Made by a program: the position numbers and the translations under genes. Shown here piece after piece: positions 1 through 12,033 of a stretch of 64,000 nt of DNA. The stretch spans positions 3,931,787 to 3,995,786 of the forward strand of contig NC_031772.1 of the NCBI RefSeq assembly GCF_001522545.3, read 5' to 3'. This DNA comes from Parus major (taxonomy: Eukaryota > Chordata > Aves > Passeriformes > Paridae). Numbering within the stretch: the first letter of the stretch is position 1; every line of letters begins with the position of its first letter. The notes under the pieces are model-generated. The model worked only from the letters and a program-made list of their open reading frames with translations. It ran no database searches and was not told where the DNA came from.

Positions 1-3000
1 CACTCAATTTACAATTAAGATATCATTTTGAAATGATTAATTTTACAGAAGAGTGCATAGTTTAAGTAAATTTCATTGTCTACTGCAACCATGAAAAGGA
101 ATAGCCGAGGAGAGGACATGCCAACTGTTCTGCAAAAAAACCCTATGAACAAATATGACTATGAATTAACACTTAGTTATCACACAAACAGCCATATATG
201 TCATCTTAAATGGGAGTTATTTGAGTAATTCAAAAGCTGATGATTTGGAAAAGCAAAGTATTCCAGCTCCTTCTGGTAACTGCATTTCCCATTGTTTCTC
301 ACTAGGAAATAATCTCTGCTTGGAGTAATTTGCCTTCAAACTTAAGGTCTTGGTTTGAAATCTTCAGGCAGAAGTAGAAGTGTTAAATAATAATGTCCTT
401 CTTAATTACACAGTGAATCACTCTGTAAGAGAATTAGTAGATTATATCTAATGTCTTACCAGTTACACCAATTTCCAGGCACAGGGAAGGCAAAGTTTTC
501 CCTACAAGCAAGAAGCAAGGAGCTGAAATTCCCTCTGCATCACATGTGCTCCAAATGAGGGTGGACTATCACCATGTGAGGCTGCATATGGATAAAGAAA
601 TTGTCCATTTCTAAATGTTTATGTGGAAATGTGCTGAATTTCCCCTACTATAATGAATAATGCCATGAGCAGACTCTTCTTTTGCTGGTAAACAGATCCA
701 TTTTTCAGTCCTGTAATCAGTATGCATCTATTTAGCTACTTAACAGCAATGTGCTCTGGTTCATTAGGTAGCTACTGTTGTGTCTCAGCCTAGTTAAAAT
801 TTCACAGCAAGTTAATCTATTTTATTACAAATGAGAACACAAGTGATAATGTCCTCACCATTTTCCAAACACAGGGTTAACAGTATTTGTAACAAATCAA
901 TGAGGGCATTTAAATAGGGAAATTGCAAATCTAAAATCTTAACATTTTGTTTTACACATTGATGACTTCATTTTATTTGTCATCTATGTATTTTACAACC
1001 TCATTATTTTTCTTTTTTTCCCCCTTAAAAATGGCTCAGTTCCCCCTGCACCCTGCAGGGCAGCTGGTGCCACACTAGGTAAACTCACAGTAATAAAAGG
1101 AACATTCCTAAATAAAGTAATATTTTCCCCATTTATATTTCTTCCTATTCATAAATTTGCAAGATTAATATTCCAGGTTATAATTGAATGAATTATACAT
1201 AAGGATTCTACAGATTGTGAGAGTTTTATGAAAAATGAAAACATTTCTCAAGATCTCACCTATTTATCTACCTACAGTACCTACTTTATCTCATCTTTTT
1301 TCCTTCCTTTACAGAGCTGTAACATAAATTCTCAAAAAGGACTTTTCCAGTATTTAATCCTCTTGAAGGGTAATATATTTGTCTCACTAAAAATCAGTGT
1401 CCTTCTCTGCCTCAGAAAATGTAGCTACAAAGCTTGACATTGTTAATTTTAGTTGTGATTTAGCTTAACGGCACTGAAGTCATGAACTCACCCAATTTCC
1501 AGACAGATCCTTGACTTCAGCTCAATATCTCTCTTCCCTCCCCTGTGAGGGACTATTCCACACCAATAATAGGAAATACTACACAGTAGTTGCATCCACA
1601 CTAGTTTTATTTGAAATATATATCAACAGCTTACCTATTTTTGACATAATCATCTTGATCTTAATTCCTTGCCTCTGATTTTTTTTATAGTATTGATCTT
1701 CCTTTTATGTCAAGAGTTTAGAGAATTATGCTGCTGGGTTTTCCTTTTTATTTTTCTTTATTCTGAGTTGTAATGTAGTTGTAATTACTCTTCCAAATGT
1801 TAATCTATTAATGAGTTCCTAGAGGATTTAGTGGTATTTCACTGCTGACAAGAAGGTTTTGGAAGTTTATCTGAGTCCTGGATGCTTTATTCAGACATTT
1901 ATCTTGATATTTCATATTTATTTGAGGTGCTGCTGCTCTACAGGGCTCTGCAGCAGCTGGAATTCACTCTCTCTAATGAAATGGAAAGGAAGGAAAAATG
2001 AAGATTATACTGGTTTTAAGCCAAGATTAAGAGTTTTCAAGTGTTGTGAGAGATTTTGAGCTGATATTGACCATGTTGGAAAAACAAGAGTTCATGGGCT
2101 CTGGCAGAAAAAATCCCAGCATTAATTTGCACACTGGGATGTTCATTATGCCACACCTCAACCTCCCAGTGGTTGCAAGATCTCCATTCATATTCTCAGA
2201 ATGTACTACTCAGAAATAAAAAAATTCTAGAACCCAGAGCCTGACTCCTCTGGAGGGATCTGTGAAGCCAGGACAGGCAGGCAGAGTCTGCCTGCAGCCT
2301 TCTGCTCCTCCAGCCCTAATTTCCTGCTGAGCTACCCCTGCTCCCCCATCCCTGGCTGAACCCCATCCTCAGCAAGTGAGAACAACAAGAAAAGTTAACA
2401 CCATTCACAATTCCATTCAGCAAAGACCTGGATTTCTAACACTTCCTTTTTCTAGTTAATACTACAATGTATTTCTTTCCAATTGACCTTAGTTGATCCT
2501 AATGCTCTTTGAATCCTAATAACCAGCCCATTTTTAATAGTGTTCTAAAGTTTACAGTCCTTAACTGATGGACTACTCAATTTAGGCTTTTCCAAGGAAC
2601 AGAATACCCCTGCCACAGGAAGCAGGAGCCATGCTACACCTGAACAGATGCCAACAAGAACTAGGATGGTCACAGCCATTTCTGGGCTAGAGAATCATTT
2701 TGGTTTGCATTTAAAGTCAATCCACCCTAGAACTGAGCACACACAAAAACTGGGGGTGACTTGGTCTTCTGAGCTACTTCTAGTACCTGTGATTGCTGTA
2801 CGTGCTGGAGATGAACAAGGTAAACAGCTGGTCTAAAAACCAAGATAGGATCTGTGTGTCTGAAAGCCAGCTGGATCCTATTCATCTTTTGCAGTGTATT
2901 GGGAAGTCGTTTGCTTAAAATATGTATTTTGCCATTTAAAATGCCTTTTTTTTCCCCACTGTGTACATATAGTTGTTTCAGTTGTAGTCAACTGGCAATT

Positions 3001-5325
3001 ATTTTCTCACAGAATTTAAGAAATCATAAAAACTCCTATATTTACTGATTTTAATACCAGATGTTCACTCACTAATTCCATTACCTCGTGACTACTTCCT
3101 ATCAATCCATTAATTGCCAGCTGCTCAGCCAAACAGAGAAGTGCAGCTAATCAGATGGTGCTGGGAAACAGCCAAACAGGAGCTGCCTTCTTCCCCATTT
3201 CTTAAATTAGCAGTTGCTGGGACAGCCATGGAAACCTTCACTCCTGGATTAAGATCTTGAGGTTTTATTTTGAATCTGAGAGCACAACAAACTGGAAAGG
3301 ATCTCACAGTGGAAACCTGGTACTTGTGCCCCTCTCCTGAATTGTTTCCCCCAGTGCTGCCGTGGAAGGGAGGAAAAACACTCCCAGGACTAATGATGAT
3401 AATGCTCTACCTCATCTACATTAGAACCATATCAGTTATTAAGGACAAATGCAAATGACTAAGCTAATACTAAAAAGATCTGAGCCAGAACTAAGAGCTT
3501 AGATGTGCTTGGCCTAATAATTTTCCTTTGCAAGCTCTGCAAAAAGAGATGTTTCTGATGGGATTTTTTTTCCACTTGGAAGTTTAAAGTAAGTTTTCAA
3601 TGCTCAAAACCTCACAGTGAGGGTGGTAAAAGGAGCCAGGTGTTCCTGGCACTGCAGGAGTGGGACAGGCTCCCTGCAAAGGGGGAGATGAGAGGAGTAT
3701 TTAATGCAATTTGAAAGGATCTGAACATCTCCCAGCTGAGATTCTCTGATTTCTCTGAATCAGTGAAGAGATACAAACCTGCACACTCACTCCTCCTCCA
3801 CCTCAAATACAGCCACAAAAATTAACCTTAGAAGAAGCAAACAAACTCCTGTGTCTCACACATCACTCTCCCAACATATCCCAGTCCCATTCCAGCAATC
3901 AGCTGCCTGCTATGGAACAGGACAGAATAAATCTAATAATATGAAAAATCACATACATTGGAGAGAAGTTCTATTTTATAAATGTTGCAATATTCTGAAA
4001 ACAATTCCTAATGGATTCAATGCACAGAGAGATATGAAATTACTGATGTTAGAAATTCTGTAATGGGAAATGTTTCTATTGTGAGGAGAAGTGTTTCAGA
4101 GCATTCTGAGATGGCCACATTTTTCTGGCTGTCAGGTAAATATTATGAATGTGAGTTGTAGAGCACACAGAAAATAGCACCTCTCAGCAATAATTACACA
4201 GCCCATCTGTACTCTCTTCAGGGAATTTAAAATCATGTCATATACATCCTTTACAAACGCCTTAACAATCCCGCAAAATCAGGAGAAAAATGAAACTCAG
4301 AGAGGAGACTCAGAAGTCTCTACTGCATGTCTAGATCCCACTGTACAAATAAAGCTTTGCTCTATTTGTCAGATTCGTTTCTGAAGTGCATTGGGATGAA
4401 TTTCTCAAGGAATTATGAAATATGAAAATAAAAATGTTTTATTCTTTTTAAAGTATTTTAATTACTTTTTCCGTTTTTTCTGTGTTTCCCATTTGCACTC
4501 AACAAAAGCACCATTTATTCCTAACTGGGACCTTGATGAAAGCAAGAAAGAAGAAGAGGAAAACAGGAATACAGCAAGCATGAGTGGATGACAACAGAAG
4601 AAAAATGGACAGTAGGAAACCAATTTTAAGAACTACTCCTACTCAGGAGAAGCACATCCCTCAGCAGCTCCAAAGAGGCTGTTTGCCAGAAGGAAAGGGA
4701 GGGAGCACGACAAGGGAGAGGGTGAGACCTGAGCAAGAGGAGGAAGGAGGGTGCAAAATATGTCAGGTAAGTAAAAGGAGAAGCAGTGAAAATTTGGGAG
4801 AAAATGAATCTCAGATCTCTGGCATGAAGTTTTGCCTCATTACTCTCAGTACTCTGCACATCTAATACAAAATGAGCAGCTTCAGGCCCCTGGTTTGGGT
4901 TTGGTTCCCAGAATTTCGAGCTCAGCCTAATCCCATTATTTCCCACCAGCCTGCTCCCAAGGACATCTGGGCAAGTGGCCTTTCAGTGAACACTTCAAGA
5001 TTATCAAAGTCTTGGCTCTTGCCAGCCTTCCCTTCACCTTCCTAACCCCTGCCCTCTCCCTGCTTTTTAGCTGGAAATGTGTAAACCAGTATGATTTTAG
5101 TCATGTAAAGTTGTATTTGTTACAGGTGCACTGTAAAATACGAATCTCCACGTTATGTAGCTCCTGCTTTCTGGAGCTGAGTGCTTCACAAACTTCAGTG
5201 AAAAATCCTCTCACTTTTCTGTAAAGGGCTCATCCCAACCTTCCTTCTGAAAATATTGTCATTGAATAGATTTTTCTGAGTTTCAGGAACAAAATTGTTG
5301 TGTGACAGTAAACTGCTACACTATT

Positions 5326-5450
5326 TCATAGAATCACGGACTGGTTTGGGATGGAAGGACCTTAAAGGTCACCTCATTCCACCCCTGCTGTGGGCAGGGA
5401 CACCTTCCACGAGACCAGGGTGCTCCTTCCAACCTTGCCTTGAATACTCA
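5326..5450 (-). mobile_element. CR1 LINE 3'-end fragment
   Basis: Read on the plus strand it starts TCATAGAATCACGGACTGG, followed by TTTGGGATGGAAGGACCTTA, then CTGTGGGCAGGGACACCTTC and CACGAGACCAGGGTGCT. This is the reverse complement of the well-known avian CR1 3' end, whose 3' terminus carries the ATTCTATG-type octamer at the low coordinate. It is a truncated non-coding relic of a non-LTR retrotransposon, degenerating after about 5450. Confidence 0.9.
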
Positions 5451-8077
5451 CTGCTCTTTCTATCCAAAACCATGACTCAAGTGTACTTAGCCAAATTCCA
5501 CCCCAGACTGATCCTCATTTGACATCAAGGCCATTCCTGGACTGCAGAGCAGGTCCAGCTGGAGAATAGCTTTGGAAAAAAAGAACAAGAACTGGATGCA
5601 AGAGGGAGAAGAGAGGGTGGTGAAGTCAGCGCTGCTGTCAAATTTTGTTTTTGCCGTTTGAGACCCTCAAGAGCAGAGATTCTTCTGAGCCATTTAAGCC
5701 AAGTTTCAAACCCAGCAAGCTCCTTCAGATGTGCAGTAAATCCCTGTGAAGCTGGATTTATCACAGGGGCACTGCCAGAACTGCAGCCACAGTGCTGCTG
5801 GGTGCTGCTGTAATCACATCACATCATGTTAGAGATGGCTAAGATTTTGTGAGCCTGGCCATTGTGCCTCCCTAATTTATGGTGCTCCTGTCAGGGTGAA
5901 ATCAAGTTTCATAGTTATGACATTTCTTTCTGGAGCACTAAATGTTAACTTTGCTGATCATGCATATCTTGGTAGAACAGCTTATTTCTAAATGGCAAAC
6001 GTGATATAAAAAGCATAATGACTTCATTCAAAACCTTATAAAGCAGCTGATTCTCACACCTATAGAAAACAGGCCAAGTGGTATTTTAGTCATCAGACTA
6101 TGGAAACAGACACACACTCAATAAATTCGATTCATTTCTCCCATTTTAAGCAAAAACATCATGCTGGGATTGCATTCTATTGAAAACTAGCTATGTTTTA
6201 TACTTATTAAATGCACTAAAATAATGTCCTATAACAAAAGTATTACTGACAGCAGGAAAAGCAATGCTTTTCTTTTACATGTTTCATTTTGTACAAGAAT
6301 TTCATGTTAAACTGGTCTTCATCCTGTGCTAGATGATTGTACATAGGGGAAGGAAAGGACAAAAGGAGCCTCACACTGTAATAAAATTCATCTACAGTTT
6401 CAGCACTCAGAACAAACTACAGAAAGATGCAGCATCACTTGACAGGTGAGAGTAACACAGCAAAGGATGCCCACTCTGCCTGTGTCACGTTGGTTACTGG
6501 TGCATTTTCCTCTGCAACATGAGAGGAAATAATTCCCAGCAGAGTGCTGGCCAGAGCACGCGTTGCTGTGGAGATGTTGTGTCTCCTCTAATGCAGGTGT
6601 TGGGGAAAAAATTGCTGTAAATGAGTAACTCACGTCAACAAGGGCCTGCTAAATAACACCCTGAAACCCAACTGCCTGCAAAAACTGCAGTTTAAATTAC
6701 AAAGGACTAGCATTGTTTACAAATACCTATTTAATCTTCATGTTGGTATACTGGTAACATTTAGAATACAATCAAAGCTTCTGCAAGTTTACTTGCTGCT
6801 ACAAATATTCCACTGCTGTGTTTAAATTAGGGTTTTGTCAAGAGGTCTCTGAACAGGTAAAGGAAAGGTTATGGTTTGAAATTAATGGAAATCTCAACTC
6901 ATTTCTAATAATTTAATGACTTGCATTAACTAATATACAGTTGGACATCAGAGAGAGATGTTTTCCCCACCCAGCCCACAGCTGTGCAGGTACACTGATG
7001 ATAGAGGTAAATTTTTGCACATCTTAATCCTAAATAGGAATACTGATGGGAAATGTTGCCCCTCCCTAGAATCCAAGAAAAAAAAAGTCAACAAAACCAA
7101 AGCATTCATAACAAAATTTGCCCTGATCTGGAAGTGGATGCTCAGTAAAAAAGAGAAACAACCTGAAGCAATTTTGGAGATGCTTAGGGCCACAAAAAAA
7201 ATCAGAAGGAAAACAAACCCCTCCAAAACCTCAACAACAGAGGGATGTAGGATTTTACTGCAGTGATGTGACAAGAGATGTTTGCTGTCCCCCTTGAGAG
7301 GATGTTGCTATCAGAACACATTGGCCTGAACAATAAACACGTGCTTGGGTACTGCGAGTCTCTTTCCCTTCTTGATTTGGAAACAAAATCTCCTGAAGCA
7401 GCAGCCTGTGACTAAAGGAAGTACAACACAACCCTCACTAATATATTCTCACAACTGGACTGCAGTGCTGGAAACAGTGACTTTCTCAGTGATAAAATAA
7501 TGACACACTATAATTAAGATGTTTTACAATAAAGATATGAGAGGTTAAGTTCAGCAAATCAGTGAGAGTTGTAAGAATAAAGCAACTCAGAAGTCAGATT
7601 CTAGAGTGATAGGGATACATGAGTGTAAACGAACACAAATGTTGAAGTAATTTACTCTCCAGAACAGATATCTCTAGACTCATATATTTAAACTTAAAGA
7701 AAAATGGACTAAACTAATGAACTTTCAAAGCTGACAACGTTTTACTTTTACAACAAGAAACCCACATGTGCATGCAAACATACACACAAGTCAGACTGAT
7801 AAGACCTGTAATTTCTGCTAAAAAGTAAAATTTCAGTAAAAAGTGGACACACTGTTTTAGAGAATCCCATCACACCAATCCTTCACTGATCCTACACACT
7901 TCTATTTTGAAAATTTATTGTTTTAATGCATTTTTGTGGCAGGACAGCAGCTGTCCACACAGGCAAGAACCCTTCTGAACAGCCTACTTGGTAGAGACTA
8001 CAACAAGCCTTTCAAAATACAAACATGTTTTAACCAACCAGAAGGAAGCTGAGGTTTGGCTACCAGAGACTCTACTC

Positions 8078-8250
8078 ACTAAAGTCCTTGTGATACTTTT
8101 CTCAGGCATTCACCTGCTCTGGATTTGCACTCTAGAATTCCTGTGTTATTCTTCAGCCTTACTAAGGTACTTGTGATGATTTTCTCTGCTATTTATCTGT
8201 TCTGGATTTGCAGTGCACTAGAATTCTTGTCATGTCCTACAGCATTTTCC
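8078..8250. repeat. Imperfect tandem duplication, 83 and about 90 bp
   Basis: Two adjacent copies lie at 8078-8160 and 8161-8250. Both begin ACTAA(A/G)GT(C/A)CTTGTGAT and share TTTTCTC near the start, CTG(C/T)TCTGGATTTGCA in the middle, and CTAGAATTC(C/T)TGT toward the end. The second copy has a few inserted bases. By eye they are roughly three quarters identical, so the duplication is not recent. Confidence 0.8.
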
Positions 8251-8456
8251 CTTAAGTTTGACTTGAAACAACATTTTAGAAGAGTTCTTAAGCTTTCACA
8301 GATCTTACTCTAGCCTGTAGTGAGTGTTAGTGTCCATTTTTAATTACATTACAGACTTACTGCCAGAACAGAGCAGCTGAGCTTCTTGGCTGCAGTGGCA
8401 GGGACTGCTCAGTGTCGGGAGCAGCCAGAGCGAGCTGGAGCAGCGTGAAGTCACTG

Positions 8457-8489
8457 CCTCCTCCTCCTCCTCCTCCTCCTCCTCCTCCC
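8457..8489. repeat. (CCT)n / (GAG)n microsatellite near the exon C donor
   Basis: This is a pure run of about eleven CCT triplets on the plus strand, read as GGA/GAG in the DACH2 transcript. It starts 34 bp downstream of the exon C donor. Purine-rich GAG/GGA tracts are common binding sites for SR-type splicing factors, so an effect on exon C splicing is conceivable, but that is inference. Confidence 0.9.
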
Positions 8490-8523
8490 TGAGAGCGTCA
8501 CTGCCAGTGTGAGGATGCCTTAC

Positions 8524-8696
8524 CTTGATGACGGAGGCCCCTGCCCTGGAGAGGGGGCTGTGCATCTGCGCCGCCGCTGCCATGTTGGCGATGGTGTTGA
8601 GATGGTTCATCTGGTTCATGGCCATGGCCACCGAGGCCGGGGGGAGGCTGACGGGGAGCAGGGGGTGCGGCATCATCATGAAGGGCAGGTCTATCC
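8524..8696 (-). CDS. DACH2: DACH2 internal exon C (RIDLPFMMMPHPLLP...GASVIK)
   Basis: This internal exon of 173 bp enters in phase 1 and ends in phase 0. The acceptor is ccacag|GG (ag at plus 8697-8698) and the donor is AAG|GTAAGG (8522-8523). It encodes the second part of the split Arg and then 57 residues: IDLPFMMMPHPLLP, SLPPASVAMAM, NQMNHLNTIANMAAAAQ and HSPLSRAGASVIK. The FMMMPHPL and MNHLxTIANMAAAAQ blocks are hallmarks of the dachshund linker. The ending HSPLSRAG(A/T)SVIK fits DACH2, whereas DACH1 as I recall it reads QSPPSRVETSVIK. This is the main reason for calling DACH2. The following exon, expected to start ERIPESPSP-like, is not found in the remaining 8.5 kb. The acceptor side is occupied by a minisatellite and the donor side by a (GAG)n tract. 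Confidence 0.95.
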
Positions 8697-8707
8697 CTGT
8701 GGAGAGC

Positions 8708-9385
8708 ATGGGCACGTCACTCGGGCACCCTGAGGGTCCACACCCTGCTGCCACATCCCACTGCCACATCCACCATGTCACTATGGATCTGTGGTCACCC
8801 TGAGGGTCCACACCCCACTGCCACATCCACCATGGCACTGGGACACCCTGCATGGCCCACATCCCACTGCCACATCCACCATGGCACTGTGGATGTGATC
8901 ACCCTGAGGGCCCACACCCCACTGCCACATCCACCATGTCACTATGGATCTGTGATCACCCCGAGGGCCCACATCCCACTGCCACATCCACCATGGCACT
9001 GTGGATGTGATCACCCTGAGGGCCCACACCCCACTGCCACATCCACCATGGCACTGGGACACCTTGCAGGGCCCACATCCCACTGCCACATCCACCATGT
9101 CACTGCGGATCTGTGGTCACCCTGAAGGGCTCACACCCAGTGCAACATCCACCATGTCATTGTGATCACCCTGAGGGCCCACATCCCACTGCCACATCCC
9201 ACTGCCACATCCACCACGTCACTGGGACACCCTGAGGGCCCACATCCCACTGCCACATCCCACTGCCACATCCACCATGTCACTATGGATCTGTGATCAC
9301 CCCAAGGGCCCACATCCCACTGCCACATCCACCATGGCACTGGGACACCCCTGCAGGGCTCACACCCAGTGCCACATCCACCATT
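8708..9385. repeat. Minisatellite (49/55/57 bp units) at the exon C splice acceptor
   Basis: About twelve tandem copies share a core reading CCACTGCCACATCCACCATG. The CACCAT anchor recurs at about 8771, 8828, 8877, 8932, 8989, 9044, 9093, 9150, 9212 (as CACCACG), 9273, 9330 and 9379, giving spacings 57, 49, 55, 57, 55, 49, 57, 62, 61, 57 and 49. Three unit types can be told apart by the segment after the anchor: ACTATGGATCTGTGATCACC (57 bp), ACTGGGACACCCTGCAGGG (49 bp) and ACTGTGGATGTGATCACC (55 bp). The longer 61-62 bp spacings contain an extra partial CCCACTGCCACAT. The array sits on the intron side of the exon C acceptor, and its degenerate first copy begins within about 10-15 bp of the splice site. 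Open frames across it on both strands reflect the repeat and are not convincing genes. Confidence 0.95.
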
Positions 9386-10153
9386 CAAACCCAACAGCAG
9401 CATGTTTTAGCAAACCTGGGGTTCCACAGGGGATAATTGCCTGTGCAGCCCAGGTTTGTGTTGGGGAGAGGAGCACACAGCTGGGGAGTGACACCAATTC
9501 AATATACAACTGCGCCAGTTCAGTTATCTCTTTAGTTAAGAGAAATAAAGAAGAAACTCCACAAAACATGCATATAATTTGCATGTTTTCCAACATATCA
9601 GATGAATATTTATTAATAACTTTATCTGATCAAACACTCCTACCAAGACTTCTTCCTATTACCACTTCTCTGCAATGTCACACTAAATTCTTATACTCTA
9701 TTTCTTGAGTCCAGGAGGCTGTGGCTTGGACTACAGACACCACTGAGTGATTGTACAAAAGGTCTGTGAACTGCAACACGTAATGAGAGGTTAAAATTGT
9801 TGCCAGAGGTTTTAATTTTCAAAATGTCACTTTAAATTGTCTTCTGCTATGGATATAAACCAATTTAAGAAGGTATGAAATTTATTTGGACCAATTTGCA
9901 GATCTTGACATTGCCAAAAAGGTGAAGTTAGTGCTAGCAAGAATTGGATTCTCATACTTCATTAATATCCATTTCAGCATGTGTATTACTTCTTGTATTT
10001 AGTAATGACTGCAAGTAATAAAATTTAGTAGTGAAAGCAAGACCAATACACCAATTCACTGAAAAACTGTTTAGGTTATTGTGCATTCAAGTGTTCTTTA
10101 GAAGGACCATTTGAAGATAGCTACTACAGGGCATCCAAAATAATTTTTCAGGG

Positions 10154-10170
10154 AAAAAAAAAAAAAAAAA
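10154..10170. repeat. A17 homopolymer
   Basis: Seventeen consecutive A residues in the B-C intron, with no adjacent element recognised. Confidence 0.9.
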
Positions 10171-12033
10171 GACAGGACTCATTCTGCCAGACAAAACTGT
10201 CTTATCATTTTGGCAAATGATATTCAGATTAGAAATCCTCATTAAAAAATTCAGGTGCAAGTATTATATAACAGAAACATATAGCTAGGCATTACCACGT
10301 ACCATTGAGACTGGATTTTGTTAAAAAGTTTTTAACTTTTGGGTTTTTCCTAACTATTTTAAAGGAGAAGGCCAATCACCATTTTGGTGTTTGACAGAAC
10401 TAACAAAATACCACTGACTGTCATATCCTACATTATTCCTACAGAATTTGACTCCAGTGATATAAAAACACCACGGTGCCCACCAGGAAAGGCAGAATTG
10501 CAATATTCCCAGCTCCCACACTATTCCTGTTTAACATGAGCCTATCATGATCAACAACTGTGATGTCTAATGACTCACTCTCTATTTTATATGATGATCC
10601 ACGCCAGTATTAATTATGATAGGCAATAAGCAAGGCCCACATACATCTCCCTTCACTACAAACCACACTGACAATCCCCTCCAGTGCCTGCATCCACAAG
10701 TCTTTGTTCCCTTGCAGATCTCCCTTAAGAGCCCAATAATCTTTCCTCATCCTCTATAGAGTTCCAAAACTCCCAGACACCATCTGGCCACATTGAGTTG
10801 TATGTCTACTTAAAGTCCAATTGACATGCAAACTAAATGCAAACTACAAACAGAATTTAACAGCACATCACCAGTTTTAAGACACAATCCGTCAAACATT
10901 TCAGAGGACTATGAGGAAAATATATCCTGCACTTGCAAATCATTGGGCATAATGTCTGACATCCAGTACACCCTTTAACAGCCTATAGGCATTCCCCTAC
11001 TACAAAATCCTCTGGAAAATGTCCTTAAGAGCAAAGAACACAGTTTGTCTGTGTGTAAAAGAAACCCAGGTGTTGAATTATGCAAGAATATAAAATGAAA
11101 GGACAAACTACAGAGAATTTGAGTCCTATGACCTGGTGATTTTTACCTACTGACACTTAATCCAAAAGGCTCAGGTCCACACCTTCCCACAAAAAAAGAG
11201 GTCTCATTTTGTAGGAGTCATTTCAATAGCTTTGATTTGCTCAAGTCTGGGGCCTGAAAGAGGTATCAATGAACTGACTACTCCAAAAATTGTGTAAGGA
11301 GCCAGAAATGCCACTGACCCACTAAAACTAACACCAAAAATCAACTTGCCAAACTTGAAGGATGATGAGCTTAAACAGGCAACAAGAGTTTGTTACTAAT
11401 GAACTTTGCATTCTTCATCCATCATCAACTATAGGAATAACCTTACTCCTCACTAATTTTTAAAGTGTTAATCCCAAACATCCCAAATATCAAGCTTTTT
11501 CCTTCCCTCTTTGGGCATAAAGAAGTGGAACTGATGGCTTCCCACCTGCTCCCTTCCTAAGGGAAATAAAAGAGATGGCTTTTCTGGGAGCTCTAAGTTC
11601 CAAATCCAACCTGTACCATTTTATTCCAGTTGTTTTGGATAGCTGAATTCAGTGGATAACCTTTTAACTGGACATTTTGCATTTATTCCTTGCTCTTCTA
11701 TTTTATTTGGCAGGTCAGCATTTTTATCTGGAAGACAATTTCCTCACATAGCTAAAATTTCAAGCAACTTTATGATTATTTTTTGAATCCAGGCCATGGA
11801 AATGTCAATTAAAATCTGACAGTCCCAAACCCAGTAGTGAGTGACTGACTATTCCAAGAGGGAACAGTCACTTGGATTGAGCGTGCCTTGGACATGGGAC
11901 ACAAGGCCTGACCCTCCTGTCCCTCACGTGCCTCCCATCATTTCCCCCCTTCCTGAGGCTGGGAAGGAAGGCAAGCCCAGCTCCCAGCAGGGCTCCAGGC
12001 ACTGTTTTTTCCCAGCAGGATCCCAGTACGTAC

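Larger units (their letters stand above)
1..8523 (-). other. DACH2: DACH2 intron downstream of exon C (partial)
   Basis: This is non-coding intron, inferred because exon C has a good donor at 8522-8523 and the next dachshund exon is not seen. The short open frames on both strands (60-110 codons) lack family resemblance and are expected by chance in AT-rich DNA. Recognisable contents are a CR1 fragment near 5.3-5.45 kb, an 83-90 bp tandem duplication at 8.08-8.25 kb and a trinucleotide tract at 8457-8489. The remainder, including 1-5325 and 5451-8077, shows nothing I can name. Confidence 0.8.
8697..12033 (-). other. DACH2: DACH2 intron between exons B and C (3,337 bp)
   Basis: This is a complete intron from the donor GTACGT at 12033 to the acceptor AG at 8697, linking codon A|GG. 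It is short relative to its neighbours. Its 3' end in transcript sense is a minisatellite (about 8708-9385). The remaining 2.6 kb is AT-rich single-copy-looking sequence with one 17-base A run (10154-10170) and nothing else recognisable. Confidence 0.9.

Noticed and set aside
3605..3690. Possible CR1 fragment (CTCACAGTGAGGGTGGTAAA)
   Set aside because: Only a short stretch resembles the CR1 GTGAGGGTGGTGAGGC motif and the neighbouring consensus is missing.
8775..9125. Open frames of about 105-116 codons on both strands encoding a repeated HPEGPHPTATSTMALGHP-type or WWMWQWDVGP-type protein
   Set aside because: They are a by-product of the minisatellite. Frames are open on both strands at once, no family is recognised, and unit lengths of 49 and 55 bp do not keep one frame.
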